Shown: in pieces, positions 62,231 through 64,000 of the stretch
How the letters are laid out: every line of letters begins with the position of its first letter
How positions within the stretch are numbered: position 1 is the first letter of the stretch
From: Megaustenia siamemsis
Lineage: Eukaryota; Mollusca; Gastropoda; Stylommatophora; Ariophantidae
Assembly (NCBI GenBank): GCA_032433765.1
Contig: JAVIAB010000025.1
Location: 38,020,256-38,084,255, forward strand
DNA: 64,000 nt
Reading direction: 5' to 3'
Made by a program: the position numbers and the translations under genes
The notes under the pieces: model-generated
What the model was told of the DNA's origin: nothing
The model's input: only the letters and a program-made list of their open reading frames with translations
The model's database searches: none

Positions 62231-63084
62231 ATAGATTCTAAAAATAGATTCTAAAAATAGATTCTAAAAAGTTGTTACTGGCACACTAGAACTGATCTGT
62301 CTATGGGTTGAAGATCATGGACCAGCTGAAATTTGTTTTTGTCGTGTAAAGTATAATAGCTACAAAATAATGCAAGCGCCAAAGATGGTCTCAGCACAGA
62401 TGCAAGAAGATTGTAGCACCGGCGAAGACATTGAAGTTGGGGGGGGAGTAATTTGGTACATTTTTATCTCAGAAACAATTGTTGATGTCGACAACTGTCA
62501 TTTGATAGCGACAGGAAGTCAGAAAAATGATGGAACAGGAAATCAACAATAGAAGAAAAGGACACATTCTTATTTTTTCCTTTCTCATTTGCCGTGTCGA
62601 GGGGCGATGTCATTTCTGTTATTTTGTTCTTCTGTTCACTTTTTCTGCTGTTATGTTTCCTAGTGTTTCTATAGTCCGTTCAGAAATTCATAATCACACC
62701 TGAATTAGTTTTGCGTGATAACCGCTTGTTATTTTGGTTTCAAAATTTGCATGCAATCTTAGAATATTGATGACGCAAAGATTTTGGTATTTTTTATTCC
62801 ACAAACGCAACAGATTTTGCACATCAGCGAATTCCTTTGATCTTTTATGACGATATCACACAAGTTGATTCAAATTTTAGAGTTCACAGTAATTGTGTTA
62901 AATTTTCCAGGTTACTGCAACTCTTTTCAGGGGCGTATCTACATAGTGCTTAATTCTGGGTGTTGTTCGTTATGTATATTTGCAAACATGAATTCAATTG
63001 GTTACAATTAGTCTTGTCCTTCGGTCACCATTAGACCCCAGGACGTCCTAGCTGCAGTTGGAATTGAATTCATCTTAATTTTAA
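62231..63084. other. Unique region with a LINE A tail scrap
   Basis: 62575-62680 resembles the LINE family A 3' tail (gtcgaggggcgatgtcattt, then tgctgttatgtttcctagtg). The rest, including an open frame at 62370-62552, is unassigned and may include the 3' flank of the transposon at 63085. Confidence 0.45.
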
Positions 63085-63690
63085 TCATTCCAAATCTGAA
63101 GATTCCAAGAGGTTGATAATCATTACTGGCTGGACAAATAGTAATCCATCTCGTTTCCAGTACTCATCTTCCACCCGCAGCACATGTTCAACACACTTCT
63201 TCCAGAACGGAATGTCTATTTTTGAGAGAGACTCGCGTGTCAGAACTTCAACATCACACATTTTAAACGTCCTGTTCTGTTCTGCAACTTGTCCTTTGAC
63301 GTGAGCCCAGACAAGTTCGATTGGATTAAGGTGCGCATGATATGCAGTCGAAGAGAGGTGTGGCCGTATTTCTCAATGATTTTGTCAACATGGTACATCT
63401 TTTTCTTATTCGTATTCTTCACAAGTTGTAACAATTCGGGTTTTAAATATGTGTCGTCAAATTTGACATTTTCATTCGCAAGCCATGTCCTAATTTGCTC
63501 GTTTGTATTTGATGCAGTAGGCACTTTGTATTCCTCTGATACGACATTGTGGTATGGTGCATTATCCATGACAACTATGCATGAAGGTCTCTCCAGGATT
63601 GGTAAAAGATCGTTCTCCAACAAGTGCCTGAAAATGTTTCCATTCATTTCAGTATGGTAGTCCCTACCGTCGGTACTTTTTGATTGAAAA
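63085..63690 (-). pseudogene. Tc1/mariner-IS630-type DDE transposase, frameshifted C-terminal part
   Basis: The first open frame (63240-63647, extended upstream in frame by KSTDGRDYHTE) reads IVVMDNAPYHN, the second catalytic Asp motif of DDE transposases, then a WLANENVKFDD region. Near 63339-63348 the frame breaks. The continuation in another frame reads HLNPIELVWAHVKGQV, containing the third catalytic acidic residue, and runs to TGA at 63085-63087. The break looks like a deletion of a few bases just before the LNPIE motif. The N-terminal part with the first Asp and the DNA-binding region is not seen upstream to the window edge. It is a dead copy of a cut-and-paste transposon; terminal repeats were not located. 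Confidence 0.85.
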
Positions 63691-64000
63691 ATTATATATT
63701 ATATAGTAAAAAAGTAACCTTTTGCATAGTTATAAATTTACATTTCAAACTCATTGTAATTTAGATATAAATGTTGGTATTTAAAGTCAACAAATTGGCT
63801 ACTGAGTCTTCACAAAATGAATAAAGATACGCCTTCCCTTCGGTAATTAAAGCCAAGGCCGTGGTGCGTCATGTCGTTCAATATTCAGTTTTGTGCACGG
63901 GATTTTCCTGAAGTTAGTGTTTCTACAATAGCTAAACTATTTTACGTGAACGACCGCACCAAATTAATGTATATATTCTAAAATGGTGTCATATTCGAAC
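63691..64000. other. AT-rich right edge
   Basis: No coding sequence recognised. It should contain the missing N-terminal part of the transposase if that were contiguous; no first-Asp motif was found. Confidence 0.4.

Overview
The window looks like an invertebrate animal genome, most likely a mollusc, although the lineage call is an inference. It has intron-bearing genes with GT-AG junctions, tRNA-derived SINEs, many 5'-truncated non-LTR retrotransposon ends (LINEs), and a small secreted Gly/Tyr-rich protein resembling shell-matrix proteins. Roughly 60% of the bases are tandem arrays with unit lengths from 3 to 68 bp. Nearly all long open frames lie in these arrays and are not genes.

Two real genes can be assembled. 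(1) A plus-strand RGK-family (Rad/Gem/Kir) Ras-like GTPase has five exons: 24085-24193, 30061-30158, 41353-41435, 44363-44555 and 49572-49840. All splice phases agree, and it carries the RGK N-terminal motif, P-loop, NKxD, ETSA and the C-terminal Cys-7 signature. Its start exon was not found. Its introns are 5.9, 11.2, 2.9 and 5.0 kb and are packed with minisatellites, including a 6.7 kb CT-rich higher-order array. (2) A minus-strand, convergent two-exon gene has a TATA box near 60171, an untranslated exon ending at 60053, a 4.9 kb intron made mostly of two satellites, and a single coding exon (54812-55123) for a secreted Gly/Tyr-rich protein.

Layout: 1-5435 is a 57-bp satellite. 5799-8560 is a retroelement ORF tail split by 40-bp and 27-bp arrays. 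8745-24084 holds LINE remnants, 23-bp, 48-bp, 39-bp, 68-bp and TAG-type arrays, and a 140-bp-arm hairpin of two SINE-like units. 24085-49840 is the RGK gene. 49965-54700 has a SINE, AT-rich and 39/44-bp arrays, a foldback element and a LINE. 54812-60176 is the Gly-rich gene. 60535-62680 has LINE fragments with a 68-bp array. 63085-63690 is a frameshifted Tc1/IS630-type DDE transposase.

The main discovery is a recurring pattern. At least nine arrays, from unrelated repeat families, have units readable as short pieces of retroelement coding sequence, mostly near the C-terminus, and several lie inside the element at the matching position. The LINE tails appear to have acted repeatedly as seeds for minisatellite birth in and around host introns.
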